Program-made: the position numbers and the translations under genes | Shown: positions 54,204-63,756 of the stretch, piece after piece | How the letters are laid out: each line of letters opens with the position of its first letter | Numbering within the stretch: the first letter of the stretch is position 1 | Origin: Roseithermus sacchariphilus | Lineage (GTDB): Bacteria > Bacteroidota > Rhodothermia > Rhodothermales > MEBIC09517 | Length of the DNA: 64,000 bases | Assembly: GCA_003285105.1 (NCBI GenBank) | Contig: CP030158.1 | Span: 434,001 to 498,000, forward strand | Reading direction: 5' to 3' | The notes under the pieces: generated by a model | Database searches by the model: none | What the model was told of the DNA's origin: nothing | Seen by the model: the letters and a program-made list of their open reading frames with translations, nothing else

Positions 54204-55031
54204 TCAGCGGGATTCGGAGGCCGCGCTCCGGGGCGCTCCCGGCCGCCGAGCGCCCGTGCGTGCAGGTCGACGAGACGGCCGGGCGCCACGCGGTCGGTCC
54301 CGGTAGCGGAAGTGGTCCAGCACCTCCGGATCGCGGCTGCGCGAGACGATGGCGCCGGTGGTCTTGCTGCGGAAGACGACCTCGCGCGGGGGCGCGGTGA
54401 TGCCGGCGAGGAAATAGAAGAGCCCGAAAAGGCTGTAGCGCACCTCCACGTCGAGGTCGTCGTCGTCCTCCGGGATTCCCGCGGGGCGCGGCCGGGCCGC
54501 CGGCGGGCGATCCGCGGCACGGCGAGCGTCATCCTCGGCACGCAGCTGCCGGAGGATCGCCGCGGCCCGTGGCGATCGGTCCGTCTCGGGCACTTCACCG
54601 CCCCGGCGGAAGAGGTAGTGATCGAGCGACCAGCGGCCGGCGCCGAACAGGGTGAAGACCACGAGCGCGAACAGCACGAACGCCGAGAATTCCAGCGACT
54701 GGTTGGCGCTGAGCAGCCCGTCCTGCCAGTGCACAAGGAAGACGGCCCCGACCAGAATGGGTACCTGGGCCAGCGCCGCCAGGCGGGTCAGCAGCCCCAG
54801 GGCCAGCATCAGCCCGCCGACGAGGTGCACGGGGGCGACGTAGTGCAGCACGGCCGTCGAGAGCAGCGTCGGGCGGGCATCGGCCAGCAACACGTCCATG
54901 TAGGCCATGGAGTCGGCGATGAACAGCACCCCCCGGGCAAACAACCCGATGCCGAGATAGACGCGGAGCAGATCCAGCCCGACCTCCCGGTTCGCATCGA
55001 GCCACGCGATGAGTCGTTGCAGCGTGTTCAT
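54204..55031 (-). CDS. DoxX-like membrane protein
   Basis: A 275-residue inner-membrane protein. The N-terminal 140 residues contain about four helices typical of DoxX (LLRVYLGIGLFARGVLFIADS and LVGGLMLALGLLTRLAAL are landmarks). The C-terminal 130 residues are polar with DDDDLDVEVRY and a short hydrophobic segment. GAGGAGGCCGCC directly before the ATG at 55031 is a strong ribosome-binding site and fixes the start. DoxX-like proteins are linked to redox or thiosulfate metabolism in some bacteria; function here is unknown. Confidence 0.82.
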   Translation of the reverse strand: MNTLQRLIAWLDANREVGLDLLRVYLGIGLFARGVLFIADSMAYMDVLLADARPTLLSTAVLHYVAPVHLVGGLMLALGLLTRLAALAQVPILVGAVFLVHWQDGLLSANQSLEFSAFVLFALVVFTLFGAGRWSLDHYLFRRGGEVPETDRSPRAAAILRQLRAEDDARRAADRPPAARPRPAGIPEDDDDLDVEVRYSLFGLFYFLAGITAPPREVVFRSKTTGAIVSRSRDPEVLDHFRYRDRPRGARPSRRPARTGARRPGAPRSAASESR

Positions 55032-55235
55032 GGCGGCCTCCTCTATCGTTTGGTGAAACCGAACTCCCACATCTTCAACCTCCGCTCACAAATCCCTCAC
55101 ACTTTTTTCACGCCCGGCGGCTACCGAGGGTCCGGCGCTGGCATCACGACCTGAAAACCGCGATCATGCCCCCGGAAGCCCGGACCGTGCCTGCCGGGGC
55201 GCGTGTCCGTATTTCGTGGAATCAACCGTACCGAC

Positions 55236-56792
55236 ATGGAGAAACCTCGCCTGAGCTTCTGGCAGATCTGGAACATGAGCTTCGGCTTCCTGGGCATCCA
55301 GTTTGGTTTCGCGCTGCAGAATGCCAACGTCAGCCGCATCTTTGAAACCCTGGGAGCCTCGGTCGAGGATATCCCGATCCTGTGGATCGCCGCGCCCGTC
55401 ACGGGCCTGATCGTCCAGCCCATCATCGGGCACCTGAGTGACCACACGTGGAACCGGCTGGGACGGCGTCGACCCTACTTTCTCCTGGGCGCCGTTCTGG
55501 CCTCGGCCGCGCTCGTCATCATGCCCAACTCCCCCACGCTGTGGGTAGCCGCCGGGATGCTGTGGATCATGGATGCCTCCATCAACATCTCGATGGAGCC
55601 CTTCCGGGCCTTCGTGGGCGACATGCTGCCCTCGGCCCAGCGCACGACCGGCTTCGCCATGCAGAGCTTCTTCATCGGCACCGGCGCCGTCATCGCCTCG
55701 GCTCTGCCCTACGTGCTCACGGAGTGGTTCGGCGTGGCCAACACGGCGCCGCCCGGCGAGATCCCGGACTCCGTCAGGTGGTCGTTCTACCTCGGCGGGC
55801 TCGTCTTCCTGCTGGCCGTGCTGTGGACCGTCATCCGCACGCGCGAGTACTCCCCGGAGGAGCTGGCGGCTTTCGAGCATGCCGCCGGGCTCGATCTCGC
55901 CGGGCCGGCCGAGGAGACATCCGATCCGGTCGCATCCGCCGTCACATTTTACCGGCGGGGGGTGCTCTGGACGGCCGCCGGCCTCCTGACCAGCGGCCTC
56001 ATCTACCACTACATGCTGGCCGCCGAATTGTACATCCTCTCCATCGGCCTGATCGCCTTCGGGCTGGTACAGGCCTTCGCAGGGGTGCTGGTCCGCAGCG
56101 GGCGGGAGCGTAACGGGATGGTGACCGTCATCTCGGACCTCTACCACATGCCCCGGACGATGGCCCAGCTCGCCGTGGTGCAGTTCTTCTCATGGCTGGC
56201 GCTGTTTGCCATGTGGATCTATACGACGGCTGCCGTCACCAGCCACGTCTATGGCACCACGGACCCGACCTCGGCGCTCTATAACGAAGGGGCCAACTGG
56301 GTCGGGGTGCTGTTCGCCGTCTACAACGGCGTGGCAGCGCTCGTGGCGTTCCTGTTGCCCGCCCTCGCGCGGCGCACCAGCCGCAAGGTAACCCACATGC
56401 TGGCGCTGATCCTGGGTGGGCTGGGACTGGCCTCGATCTATGTCATCCCCACCCCCGGCCTGCTGATCCTCCCCATGATCGGCGTCGGCATCGCCTGGGC
56501 AAGCATCCTGTCGATGCCCTATGCGATGCTCACCGGCGCGCTGCCGGCGAAGAAAATGGGCACGTACATGGGCATCTTCAACTTCTTCATCGTCATCCCG
56601 CAGATCCTTGCCGCAAGCATCCTGGGCTTCTTCACCGCCGAGTTGTTCGGCGGGCAGGCGATCTACGTGCTGATCCTGGGCGGCGGCGCAATGATCCTGG
56701 CCGGCCTGCTGACCCTGCTCGTCGAGGACGTGGATGACGTCTATGCCGGCGCGACGGCCGGGACGGTGGCCGGAGAAACGTCCTACGGCTGA
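55236..56792 (+). CDS. SLC45/GPH-like sugar transporter (MFS)
   Basis: A 518-residue inner-membrane transporter with about twelve helices. [20 protein letters not shown] and [20 protein letters not shown] (with the MFS loop D-R-x-G-R-R-R-P) and [20 protein letters not shown] mark the SLC45-like sucrose/maltose transporter branch common in Bacteroidota. Start at 55236 ([11 protein letters not shown]) is typical; an earlier ATG at 55203 adds 11 residues. Its stop overlaps the convergent thioesterase stop by ten bases. A disaccharide substrate is inferred from family. Confidence 0.87.
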   Translation: MEKPRLSFWQIWNMSFGFLGIQFGFALQNANVSRIFETLGASVEDIPILWIAAPVTGLIVQPIIGHLSDHTWNRLGRRRPYFLLGAVLASAALVIMPNSPTLWVAAGMLWIMDASINISMEPFRAFVGDMLPSAQRTTGFAMQSFFIGTGAVIASALPYVLTEWFGVANTAPPGEIPDSVRWSFYLGGLVFLLAVLWTVIRTREYSPEELAAFEHAAGLDLAGPAEETSDPVASAVTFYRRGVLWTAAGLLTSGLIYHYMLAAELYILSIGLIAFGLVQAFAGVLVRSGRERNGMVTVISDLYHMPRTMAQLAVVQFFSWLALFAMWIYTTAAVTSHVYGTTDPTSALYNEGANWVGVLFAVYNGVAALVAFLLPALARRTSRKVTHMLALILGGLGLASIYVIPTPGLLILPMIGVGIAWASILSMPYAMLTGALPAKKMGTYMGIFNFFIVIPQILAASILGFFTAELFGGQAIYVLILGGGAMILAGLLTLLVEDVDDVYAGATAGTVAGETSYG

Positions 56793-57193
56793 TGCACGTA
56801 GGCCTCGAACCGGGCCCGCTGCTCGGCCGTGAGCCGGTGCGGGTGCAGATCCGGGTAGCTGACGAACAACCCCACCTGCCGGCCCGTCGCCCGGAGGATC
56901 CCGTCGGGGCCGGTGAAGCGGAAGTCGATCTGCGCCGAGGTGTTGCGCAACTCGGAGATCCACAGCTCGACGTGCGCCGCCTCGCCCAGCCGGTAGGGCC
57001 GCCGATAGTCGATCTCGGTGTGCACGAGCACCGGCACCAGCCCCTGCTCCAGCATCGTCGCCACCGGCAACCCGACGGCCTCCAGCAGCTTCGTGCGGCC
57101 GATCTCCATCCACTGGACGTAGACGATGTTGCTGACGACCCCGGCGAAGTCGACCTGAAACGTGTGGACGGGCTCGATGAACGTGAGCGTCAT
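56783..57193 (-). CDS. acyl-CoA thioesterase, hotdog fold (YbgC-like)
   Basis: A 136-residue hotdog-fold thioesterase. Asp15 in FQVDFAGVVSNIVYVQWMEIGR matches the catalytic aspartate of the YbgC/FcbC type, and PVLVHTEIDYRRPYRLGE is the next family strand. It hydrolyses acyl-CoA of undetermined chain length. Separated by 41 bp from the D-threonine-aldolase-like gene upstream on the same strand, so the two may be co-transcribed; its 3' end overlaps that of the transporter gene. Confidence 0.9.
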   Translation of the reverse strand: MTLTFIEPVHTFQVDFAGVVSNIVYVQWMEIGRTKLLEAVGLPVATMLEQGLVPVLVHTEIDYRRPYRLGEAAHVELWISELRNTSAQIDFRFTGPDGILRATGRQVGLFVSYPDLHPHRLTAEQRARFEAYVHQP

Positions 57194-57234
57194 GGCAGCG
57201 AGGCGGGCAGGGTGGAACGATGCACCGCCGCCTC

Positions 57235-58428
57235 TTACTCGCCCCCCCGGCCGGAGATTCGCCGCCGCCCCCGGGCATCGACCGGCAGCGCCTCGATCAC
57301 CGTATCGCCATCGACCAGGTAGACCTCGTCCTGCGTGTGGACGGTGACGCAGGCGTGGTTGGGGACGATGCGGACGCGGTCGCCGACGTCGAAGGGCGCC
57401 CCGCCGGGCACCACTCCCCACCCGTGCTCCTCGGACAGCGCCGTGAGCCGGGCGTGGGGCAGCGGCGTCATCGTGCGGGCGTTGTAGAGCAGCCTCCCGT
57501 AGCCGTCCGTGCCGTAGCCCCCGTCGGCGGTCAGCACCTTCTTGCCGGCGTCCAGGAAGAAGCGCTCGCGGCCGGTGGGATCGCGGCGCTTGCTGATGAC
57601 CGTCGCCAGCACGGTCAGCGCACAATCCGCCCACCGCGCGCTGCCCAGGCCGACCTGCGTGGCATCGTTGAAGACGTAGTTGCCCGGGCGGATCTCGGTG
57701 ATGCGGAAGCCGTCCCGCCCGGCGTTCTCGAAGCCGGCCATCGACGGCGTGGAGCCGATGCTGAGGGCGAAGGCGCCCGGCTCGACCCCCGGCACGCCGG
57801 CGGCCCGCCAGCCGACGGCGACGTCCAGCATCCGCCCGACCGTCTCGCGGGCGACGCGCCGGAGGGCGCCGGCCTCGTCTTCGGCGTCGTGCACGGGGCC
57901 GTGGTAGGCCTGCCCCTCGTGCGTGAGGATCCCGGCGAGGCACAGCCCCGGCAGCGCCGCCACCCGCCGGGCCAGCACCTCGGCGTCGGCGTGGTGCCAG
58001 GGCACCCCCGTCCGCCCGTGGCCCACGTCGATCTCGACGAGCACGTCCGCCCGACGGCCCGCCCCGGCCCAGGCCGCCGACGCCGCCTCGGCCCCGGCGA
58101 CGGTGTCCACGCAGAACGAGATCCGGGCCCGGTCGGCCAGCCGCTGCAGGCGCGCGTGCCGCTCCGCCCCGACCACCGGATACGCCAGGCGAACGTCCTC
58201 GAAGCCGGCCGCCACGAACACCTCGGCCTCGTCGACCGTAGCGACGGTGAGCCCGCGGGCGCCACGCTCCCGCTGCCACCGGGCCAGCCGCACCGACTTG
58301 TGGGTCTTCACGTGCGGGCGCAGCGCCACGCCCTGGGCCTCGGCCGTGGCTTGCATCCGCGCCAGATTGGCCTCCAGCCGGCGACGCTCGATGAGCAGGC
58401 AGGGCGTGGGCAGATCGTCGATGAACAT
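57235..58428 (-). CDS. D-threonine aldolase-like PLP enzyme
   Basis: A 397-residue PLP enzyme with an alanine-racemase-type barrel (residues about 10-245) and a C-terminal D-serine dehydratase/D-threonine aldolase-type beta domain. [10 protein letters not shown] (37-45) holds the Schiff-base lysine, most likely Lys41; [20 protein letters not shown] and SIGSTPSM are further landmarks, and the C-terminal [18 protein letters not shown] supplies the metal-binding His/Asp segment. It cleaves D-3-hydroxy-amino acids (D-threonine or similar) to glycine and an aldehyde. Start at 58428 ([14 protein letters not shown]) matches the family N-terminus; an upstream ATG at 58482 is less likely. Confidence 0.9.
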   Translation of the reverse strand: MFIDDLPTPCLLIERRRLEANLARMQATAEAQGVALRPHVKTHKSVRLARWQRERGARGLTVATVDEAEVFVAAGFEDVRLAYPVVGAERHARLQRLADRARISFCVDTVAGAEAASAAWAGAGRRADVLVEIDVGHGRTGVPWHHADAEVLARRVAALPGLCLAGILTHEGQAYHGPVHDAEDEAGALRRVARETVGRMLDVAVGWRAAGVPGVEPGAFALSIGSTPSMAGFENAGRDGFRITEIRPGNYVFNDATQVGLGSARWADCALTVLATVISKRRDPTGRERFFLDAGKKVLTADGGYGTDGYGRLLYNARTMTPLPHARLTALSEEHGWGVVPGGAPFDVGDRVRIVPNHACVTVHTQDEVYLVDGDTVIEALPVDARGRRRISGRGGE

Positions 58429-58486
58429 GGGCACGGAGGATGGATCGAACAGGACGGGCGAAACATCCGAAATCGCCACCACAAAA

Positions 58487-58556
58487 GCAGCTTTCAGCTT
58501 TCAGCCATCAGCCGTCAGCTATCAGCCAGCAGCCCGAAACCAGCAGCCAACAGCCC
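58487..58556. repeat. heptamer repeat tract upstream of recQ
   Basis: About ten 7-base units (TCAGCTT, TCAGCCA, TCAGCCG, TCAGCTA, TCAGCCA, GCAGCCC and variants) in the 202-bp gap between the divergent D-threonine-aldolase-like and recQ genes. Confidence 0.88.
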
Positions 58557-58630
58557 GTTGTGACACGCCGTTGTCGCGGGGCGGTGGGATCTTGCGGCGC
58601 GATGCCCTGTATCCCGAACCGCCCCGCCCC

Positions 58631-60514
58631 ATGATGTCGTCCGTCATCGACTGGACCCTGCTTGCCGCCATGCCCGACTTCGCGACGAAGGCCGTTCGCT
58701 CTCCCCGTCAGGTGCTGCGGGAGGTCTACGGGTACCCCTCGTTCCGCCTGAAGCAGGAGGCGGTCATCCAGCGGGTGCTGCGTGGCGGGGACGCCCTCGT
58801 CATCATGCCCACCGGGGGCGGGAAGTCACTCTGTTACCAGATTCCCGCGCTCCTGCGCGAGGGCGTCGCCATCGTCGTCTCGCCCCTGATCTCGCTGATG
58901 CAGGACCAGGTAGACGCCCTGCGGCAGCTCGGCGTGCAGGCGGCCTACCTCAACTCCAGCCTCACCCGAAGCGAGCAGCGCCGCATCGAAGAGCGCCTCG
59001 CCCGGGGCGAACTGGACCTGCTCTACGTGGCCCCCGAGCGGCTCATGACGGACGCCTTCCTGGCGCAGATGCAGGGCTGGACGATCGCCCTGATCGCCAT
59101 CGACGAGGCACATTGCATCAGCCAGTGGGGGCACGACTTCCGCCCGGAGTACCTGCACCTGGCCGACCTGCGGCAGCGCTTCCCGGACGTCCCCTGCATC
59201 GCCGTCACCGCCACCGCCGACGCGCCCACCCGCCGCGACATCCAGCAACGCCTCGGCTTCGCCGACGAGGACCTGTTCATCACCGGCTTCGACCGGCCCA
59301 ACATCCGCTACACCGTCGTCGTCAAGAAAAACCCGAAGCAGCAGTTGCTGCGGTTCCTTCGGAGCGAGCACGACGGCGACGCCGGCATCGTCTACTGCCT
59401 CTCCCGCAAGAAGGTGGACGACACCGCCGCATGGCTGCGGGAGCAGGGCATCGAGGCGCTTCCGTACCACGCCGGCCTCTCGGCCGCCGAGCGGCAGGCC
59501 CACCAGGATCGCTTCCTGCGCGAGGAAGGGCTCGTCATGGTGGCGACGGTCGCCTTCGGCATGGGCATCGACAAACCGAACGTGCGCTTCGTGGCCCACC
59601 TCGACGTGCCGCGCAGCCTGGAGGCCTATTACCAGGAAACCGGACGCGCCGGGCGTGACGGCCTCCCCGCCGATGCCTGGATGACCTACAGCCTCGGCGA
59701 CGTCGTGGCGATGCGCAAGATGCTGGACGACTCGGCCGCCCCGGAGGCGCACAAGTGGACCGAACGGCACAAGCTGAACACCATCGTCGGCTTCTGCGAG
59801 ACGCCCCGGTGCCGCCGCCAGGTGCTGCTGAACTACTTCGGCGAGGCGCTCGACGCGCCGTGCGGCAACTGCGACACCTGCCTGAACCCGGTCGAGACGT
59901 GGGACGGCACCGAGGCCGCGCAGAAGGTGATGTCGTGCATCGTCCGCACCGGACAGCGCTTCGGCACGGCGCACCTGATCGACGTGCTGCTCGGCAAGGC
60001 AACCGACAAGGTCCGCCGCTTCCGCCACGACCGCCTGCCCACCTTCGGCGTGGGCACGGAGTTGAGTGCGACCGAATGGCGCTCCGTCATCCGCCAGCTC
60101 GTCGCCGCCGACCTGCTCGCGGTGGAGGTGGACGGCTACGGGTCGATCAAGCTGACCGAGGCGGCGGTGCCGGTGCTCAAGGGCGCGCAGCGCGTCGAGT
60201 TCCGCAAGGACCCGCGCCCGGTGAAGACGAAGAAACGTGCCACGACCCCGGCGGGCGAGGCCTTCGTACCCGAAACCGACGCGGACAAGGCCCTCTTCGA
60301 CGCCCTGCGCGACCTCCGGCTGACGCTGGCACGGGACCAGGGCGTGCCGCCGTACGTCATCTTCCACGACAGCACCCTGGCGGCGATGGTCCAGCATCGC
60401 CCCACTACGCCGGCGGCCCTGCGCACGATCTCCGGCATCGGCCAGGTGAAGCTGGAACGCTACGGCGACGCCTTCCTGCAGGTGGTGCAGGCACACACGG
60501 CGTCTCCGGCCTGA
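58631..60514 (+). CDS. recQ: ATP-dependent DNA helicase RecQ
   Basis: A 627-residue 3'-5' helicase acting in recombinational repair. [15 protein letters not shown] is Walker A (motif I), [17 protein letters not shown] motif II, and [10 protein letters not shown] motif VI. The zinc-binding module ([17 protein letters not shown] ... CGNCDTC) and winged helix follow, and the C-terminal HRDC domain begins after residue about 540 ([20 protein letters not shown]). Start could be 58631 or the internal ATG at 58670, 13 codons later, which would still keep the whole helicase core. Heptamer repeats occupy the intergenic region upstream. Confidence 0.95.
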   Translation: MMSSVIDWTLLAAMPDFATKAVRSPRQVLREVYGYPSFRLKQEAVIQRVLRGGDALVIMPTGGGKSLCYQIPALLREGVAIVVSPLISLMQDQVDALRQLGVQAAYLNSSLTRSEQRRIEERLARGELDLLYVAPERLMTDAFLAQMQGWTIALIAIDEAHCISQWGHDFRPEYLHLADLRQRFPDVPCIAVTATADAPTRRDIQQRLGFADEDLFITGFDRPNIRYTVVVKKNPKQQLLRFLRSEHDGDAGIVYCLSRKKVDDTAAWLREQGIEALPYHAGLSAAERQAHQDRFLREEGLVMVATVAFGMGIDKPNVRFVAHLDVPRSLEAYYQETGRAGRDGLPADAWMTYSLGDVVAMRKMLDDSAAPEAHKWTERHKLNTIVGFCETPRCRRQVLLNYFGEALDAPCGNCDTCLNPVETWDGTEAAQKVMSCIVRTGQRFGTAHLIDVLLGKATDKVRRFRHDRLPTFGVGTELSATEWRSVIRQLVAADLLAVEVDGYGSIKLTEAAVPVLKGAQRVEFRKDPRPVKTKKRATTPAGEAFVPETDADKALFDALRDLRLTLARDQGVPPYVIFHDSTLAAMVQHRPTTPAALRTISGIGQVKLERYGDAFLQVVQAHTASPA

Positions 60515-60543
60515 GGCCGGCGGCGGTCAGCCATCGGCGGCCG

Positions 60544-60945
60544 TCAGTCACCGGCGGAGGGGATGGGCAGCAACAGCCAGGCGATGCCGAAGAGGAGCAG
60601 CCCGGCCAGGAAGAACAGCGGCCCCCCGCCCAGCAGGAGGATCACCGCACCGAAGAGCGACACGCCCTCGCCCAGCGCCCACCCGATCACGCAGAGCACC
60701 CTCTGCTGCTCCGGGTCGCTCTGCCCGTAGCGGCGGCGGAGGAGCAACAGCCCCCCCAGCGCCGCCAGGGCCATGAGGGGGAACGCCACGTCGAACCCCT
60801 GCTGCAGGCCCTCATCCATGCCGGCCGAAAACCGGCCGCTGCTGGTGAGAAACCAGGCCACGGCTCCGAAGAGCAACTGCCCGGCGAACAGGGCGAGGCG
60901 AACGATCTTGAGCTGCTGCGAAGAAGGCGCCGTGTGGGATGCCAT
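60544..60945 (-). CDS. small four-helix membrane protein
   Basis: A 133-residue membrane protein with four hydrophobic helices (about 14-34, 52-70, 83-101 and 108-126) and a short cytoplasmic loop (RRRYGQSDPEQQ) between the second and third. No recognised family. It is 44 bp downstream of miaB on the same strand and may be co-transcribed. Confidence 0.7.
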   Translation of the reverse strand: MASHTAPSSQQLKIVRLALFAGQLLFGAVAWFLTSSGRFSAGMDEGLQQGFDVAFPLMALAALGGLLLLRRRYGQSDPEQQRVLCVIGWALGEGVSLFGAVILLLGGGPLFFLAGLLLFGIAWLLLPIPSAGD

Positions 60946-60989
60946 GAGATCTGCCTGCGGAAGGTTCCTTGAACGGAAAAGCCGGCCGC

Positions 60990-62435
60990 TCAGACCATCG
61001 CCGGCCGGGCGGCTTGCTCGGCCAGCGTCGTCTTGCCCAGCGGCTCGCCGATGAGCGTGGCGGAGGTGCAGTCGGTGATGCGGACGTGGACGTAGTCGCC
61101 GGGCCGGAAATCCTGCCGGTCGAAGACCACCATCTTGTTGTTGTCGGCCCGGCCGCTGAGCTGAGCCTCGCTGCGCTTGCTGGGGCCTTCGACGAGCACC
61201 GTCACCACGCGCCCGATCTCGGCCCGGTTGCGTTCGAGCGCGATGCCGGTCTGCAGTTCGATGATCTCACTCAGGCGGCGTTTCTTGACGGCCTCGGGCA
61301 CGTCGTCCGCGTACTTGCGGGCCGCGTAGGTATCCGGCCGCTCGCTGTACATGAACATGTAGGCGTGGTCGTAGCGCACCGTCTCCAGGAGCGAGAGCGT
61401 ATCCCGGTGCTCTTCCTCGGTTTCGCCACAGAAGCCGGCGATGATGTCCGTCGAGAACGAGATCGTGGGGCAGATGCGGCGGGCGCGCTCGATGAGGTCC
61501 AGGTACTGCTCGCGCGTGTAGGTGCGGCGCATACGCCGGAGCACGTCGGTGTTGCCGTGCTGGACGGGCAGGTGGATGTAGTTGCACACGTTGGGCCGTT
61601 CGGCGTGGACGTGCAGCAACTCGTCGGAGCAGTCCTTCGGGTGGCTCGTGGAGTAGCGGACGCGCAGCTCCGGCGAGAGCCGGCTGATGCGGTCGAGCAG
61701 CTCCGGGAAGCCGACGAGGGTGCCGTCCTGCTCGTAGCGGTACGAGTTGACGTTCTGGCCGAGGACGGTGACCTCCTTGTAGCCCTGCTCGACGAGCCGG
61801 GCACACTCGGACAGGATGCTGCTGACGGGGCGGCTGCGCTCGCGGCCACGCGTGAAGGGCACCACGCAGAAGGCGCACATGTTGTCGCACCCGCGCATGA
61901 TCGACACGAAGGCGGTGACCCCGTTCGTGGCGTAGCGCACCGGGGCGATGTCGGCGTAGGTTTCCTCCCGCGAGAGGTGCACGTTGACGGCCGCCTGGCC
62001 CGTGTCGGCCGCCTCGTCCAGCAGCCGCGGCAGGTCGCGGTAGGCATCGGGGCCCACGACGAGGTCCACCAGGTGCTCCTGCTCCAGCAGCTTGTGGCGC
62101 AGCCGCTCGGCCATGCAGCCCAGCACGCCGAGCGTCAGCGCCCGGCCGCGCTTGGTGATGTCCGCCCGGAAGACATCGAGGCGGCGCCGGACTTTCTGCT
62201 CGGCGTTCTCGCGAATGGCACAGGTGTTCAGCAGGATGACGTCGGCCGCCTCCGGGTCCTGCGTCAGGCCATAGCCGTGTTCCCGCAACACCGCCGCCAC
62301 GATCTCGGAATCCGAGACGTTCATCTGGCAGCCGTACGTCTCGATGTAGACCCGGCGCGTGCCGCCGGCATCTCCGGCCGCTACCTTCGGCGCATCCAGG
62401 TCATCGAGCAGGGTCAGGTCGGAAATCAACTGCAT
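60990..62435 (-). CDS. miaB: tRNA-2-methylthio-N6-dimethylallyladenosine synthase MiaB
   Basis: A radical-SAM enzyme that adds a methylthio group to i6A37 in tRNAs. The 481-residue protein has three cysteines of the auxiliary cluster ([34 protein letters not shown]), the radical-SAM CxxxCxxC in [19 protein letters not shown], and a C-terminal TRAM domain (about 410-475). Start at 62435 matches the family start region. It is followed by a small membrane protein gene. No anomalies. Confidence 0.96.
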   Translation of the reverse strand: MQLISDLTLLDDLDAPKVAAGDAGGTRRVYIETYGCQMNVSDSEIVAAVLREHGYGLTQDPEAADVILLNTCAIRENAEQKVRRRLDVFRADITKRGRALTLGVLGCMAERLRHKLLEQEHLVDLVVGPDAYRDLPRLLDEAADTGQAAVNVHLSREETYADIAPVRYATNGVTAFVSIMRGCDNMCAFCVVPFTRGRERSRPVSSILSECARLVEQGYKEVTVLGQNVNSYRYEQDGTLVGFPELLDRISRLSPELRVRYSTSHPKDCSDELLHVHAERPNVCNYIHLPVQHGNTDVLRRMRRTYTREQYLDLIERARRICPTISFSTDIIAGFCGETEEEHRDTLSLLETVRYDHAYMFMYSERPDTYAARKYADDVPEAVKKRRLSEIIELQTGIALERNRAEIGRVVTVLVEGPSKRSEAQLSGRADNNKMVVFDRQDFRPGDYVHVRITDCTSATLIGEPLGKTTLAEQAARPAMV

Positions 62436-62589
62436 GGGCGGAAGGGGCTACGGGAGTGATCGGGGCCTGGCAGAACGGGGTTAAACGCAGCGAATCGGAC
62501 AGGAGTTCAGGCAGGTGCCCCTACCCGACGGCCCATGCCTCGATCTTCATCATGGAGGTTCCCCCGTCGAGAGCGGCACAGGGAGAGGC

Positions 62590-62670
62590 GCGACACCGCC
62601 CCTTCGCATGGGGCAGGGCTGCTGGCTGACGGCTGCTGGCTGACGGCTGTGGGCTGAAAGCTGACGGCTT
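62590..62670. repeat. degenerate palindrome and heptamer tract left of repeat array 2
   Basis: A diverged copy of the repeat palindrome (CCGCCCCTTCGCATGGGGC around 62593-62612) is followed by seven heptamers (CTGGCTG, ACGGCTG and variants). The 661-bp interval from miaB to the DUF559 gene is otherwise filled by repeat array 2. Confidence 0.75.
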
Positions 62671-62684
62671 CGTGTGGCGCCAAG

Positions 62685-63075
62685 CCCTTCCCCCTGGCCG
62701 CAGACCACACAGGGGGAAGTCCCCGAAGGGGGAAGGGGGGCAACCCCGTCGCTGTGCCGCCATCGCCCGGGGGCTACCCCTCCGGCCCTGCGGGCCACCT
62801 CCCCTTCGCAAGGGGAGGATCTGGATGGCGCTATCGGATCGGGCCACGCCCTTCCCCCTGGCCGCAGACCACACAGGGGGAAGTCCCCGAAGGGGGAAGG
62901 GGGTCAACACCCGCTGTTGCGCCGCCATCATCCGGGGGGCTACCCCTCCGGCCCTGCGGGCCACCTCCCCTTCGCAAGGGGAGGATCTGGATGGCGCTAT
63001 CGGATCGGGCCACGCCCTTCCCCCTGGCCGCAGGCCATGCAGGGGGAAGTCCCCGAAGGGGGAAGGGGGTCAACA
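62685..63075. repeat. 166-bp direct repeat array 2, left part
   Basis: Units of the same 166-bp family as array 1: the palindrome CTCCCCTTCGCAAGGGGAG recurs with spacing 166 (tcccc at 62800 and 62966). The segment after the palindrome (GATCTGGATGGCGCTATCGG) is shared within this array but differs from array 1. The left part ends at about 63075, just after GGGGGTCAAC, where the DUF559 block begins. Confidence 0.94.
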
Positions 63076-63096
63076 ATACACAGAAACCAGCAAGGA

Positions 63097-63462
63097 TTAC
63101 GATTTATGAAAACACTGAGCAATGGCCTGTAAAACCATTTCGCGCTGTTCCATCACCCGACGGTTTTCAAAACGCAGGATGCGGATTCCGTGCCTCTCTA
63201 GATACCGCGAGCGCTGTGCATCATAGTCGCGCCGTGCCGGATCGTCATGAACTGAACCATCGAGTTCAATCGCCAAGCTCTCCTCCGGGCAATAGAAATC
63301 CACTACGTACGGTCCTATGCTATATTGTCTGCGGAAGCGACGACCTTCGAGTTGGCGTTTGCGCAGGCCTTGCCAGAGTACGATTTCTGCCGGTGTGGAC
63401 TGCTTGCGAAGCGTTTTACGTCGATCTTTCATACTTCTGTGATTCCGCAAGAAGCGTCCCAT
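63097..63462 (-). CDS. DUF559 (Vsr/PD-(D/E)XK-like) nuclease domain protein inside a repeat unit
   Basis: A 121-residue protein. STPAEIVLWQGLRKRQLEG, RRFRRQYSIGPYVVDFYCPE and LAIELDGSVHDDPARRDYDAQ are the DUF559 core; the DFYCPE ... IELDG pair gives the PD-(D/E)XK-like acid/Glu-x-Asp arrangement of Vsr-type endonucleases. Base composition is visibly lower in GC than neighbours. Start at 63462 gives the usual short basic lead; 63432 or 63495 are alternatives. The gene sits inside one 166-bp repeat unit, which is split after GGGGGTCAAC and resumes at CATCGCCCGGGGG. DNA cleavage is predicted from fold only. Confidence 0.9.
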   Translation of the reverse strand: MGRFLRNHRSMKDRRKTLRKQSTPAEIVLWQGLRKRQLEGRRFRRQYSIGPYVVDFYCPEESLAIELDGSVHDDPARRDYDAQRSRYLERHGIRILRFENRRVMEQREMVLQAIAQCFHKS

Positions 63463-63535
63463 GTGATCGCCCGTTGTAGAGTTCGGCCAACTCATCTACA
63501 TACGATACCGCGTTCTTGCTCTTGCGAAAGTAGCC

Positions 63536-63735
63536 TGTCGCTCCATCGCCCGGGGGCTACCCCTCCGGCCCTGCGGGCCACCTCCCCTTCGCAAGGGGAG
63601 GATCTGGATGGCGCTATCGGATCGGGCCAGGCCCTTCCCCCTGGCCGCAGGCCGTATAGGGGGAAGTCCCCGCAGGGGGAAGGGGGTCAACACCCGTCGC
63701 TGTGCCGCCGGCGCCCCGGGGCTACCCCTCCGTCG
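63536..63735. repeat. 166-bp repeat family, right part after DUF559 gene
   Basis: The repeat resumes at CATCGCCCGGGGGCTACC (from about 63545) and continues through a palindrome (tcccc at 63583) and a full downstream portion to about 63735. The distance between the palindromes on either side of the gene (62966 to 63583) is 617 bp, that is one unit plus about 451 bp. It fills the 294-bp interval between the DUF559 gene and ribE. Confidence 0.93.
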
Positions 63736-63756
63736 ACTACGGAGTAACACCCCTCG

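Noticed and set aside
57923-58630. Upstream extension of the recQ frame
   Set aside because: Antisense to the D-threonine-aldolase-like gene and crosses heptamer repeats; RecQ homology begins after 58631.
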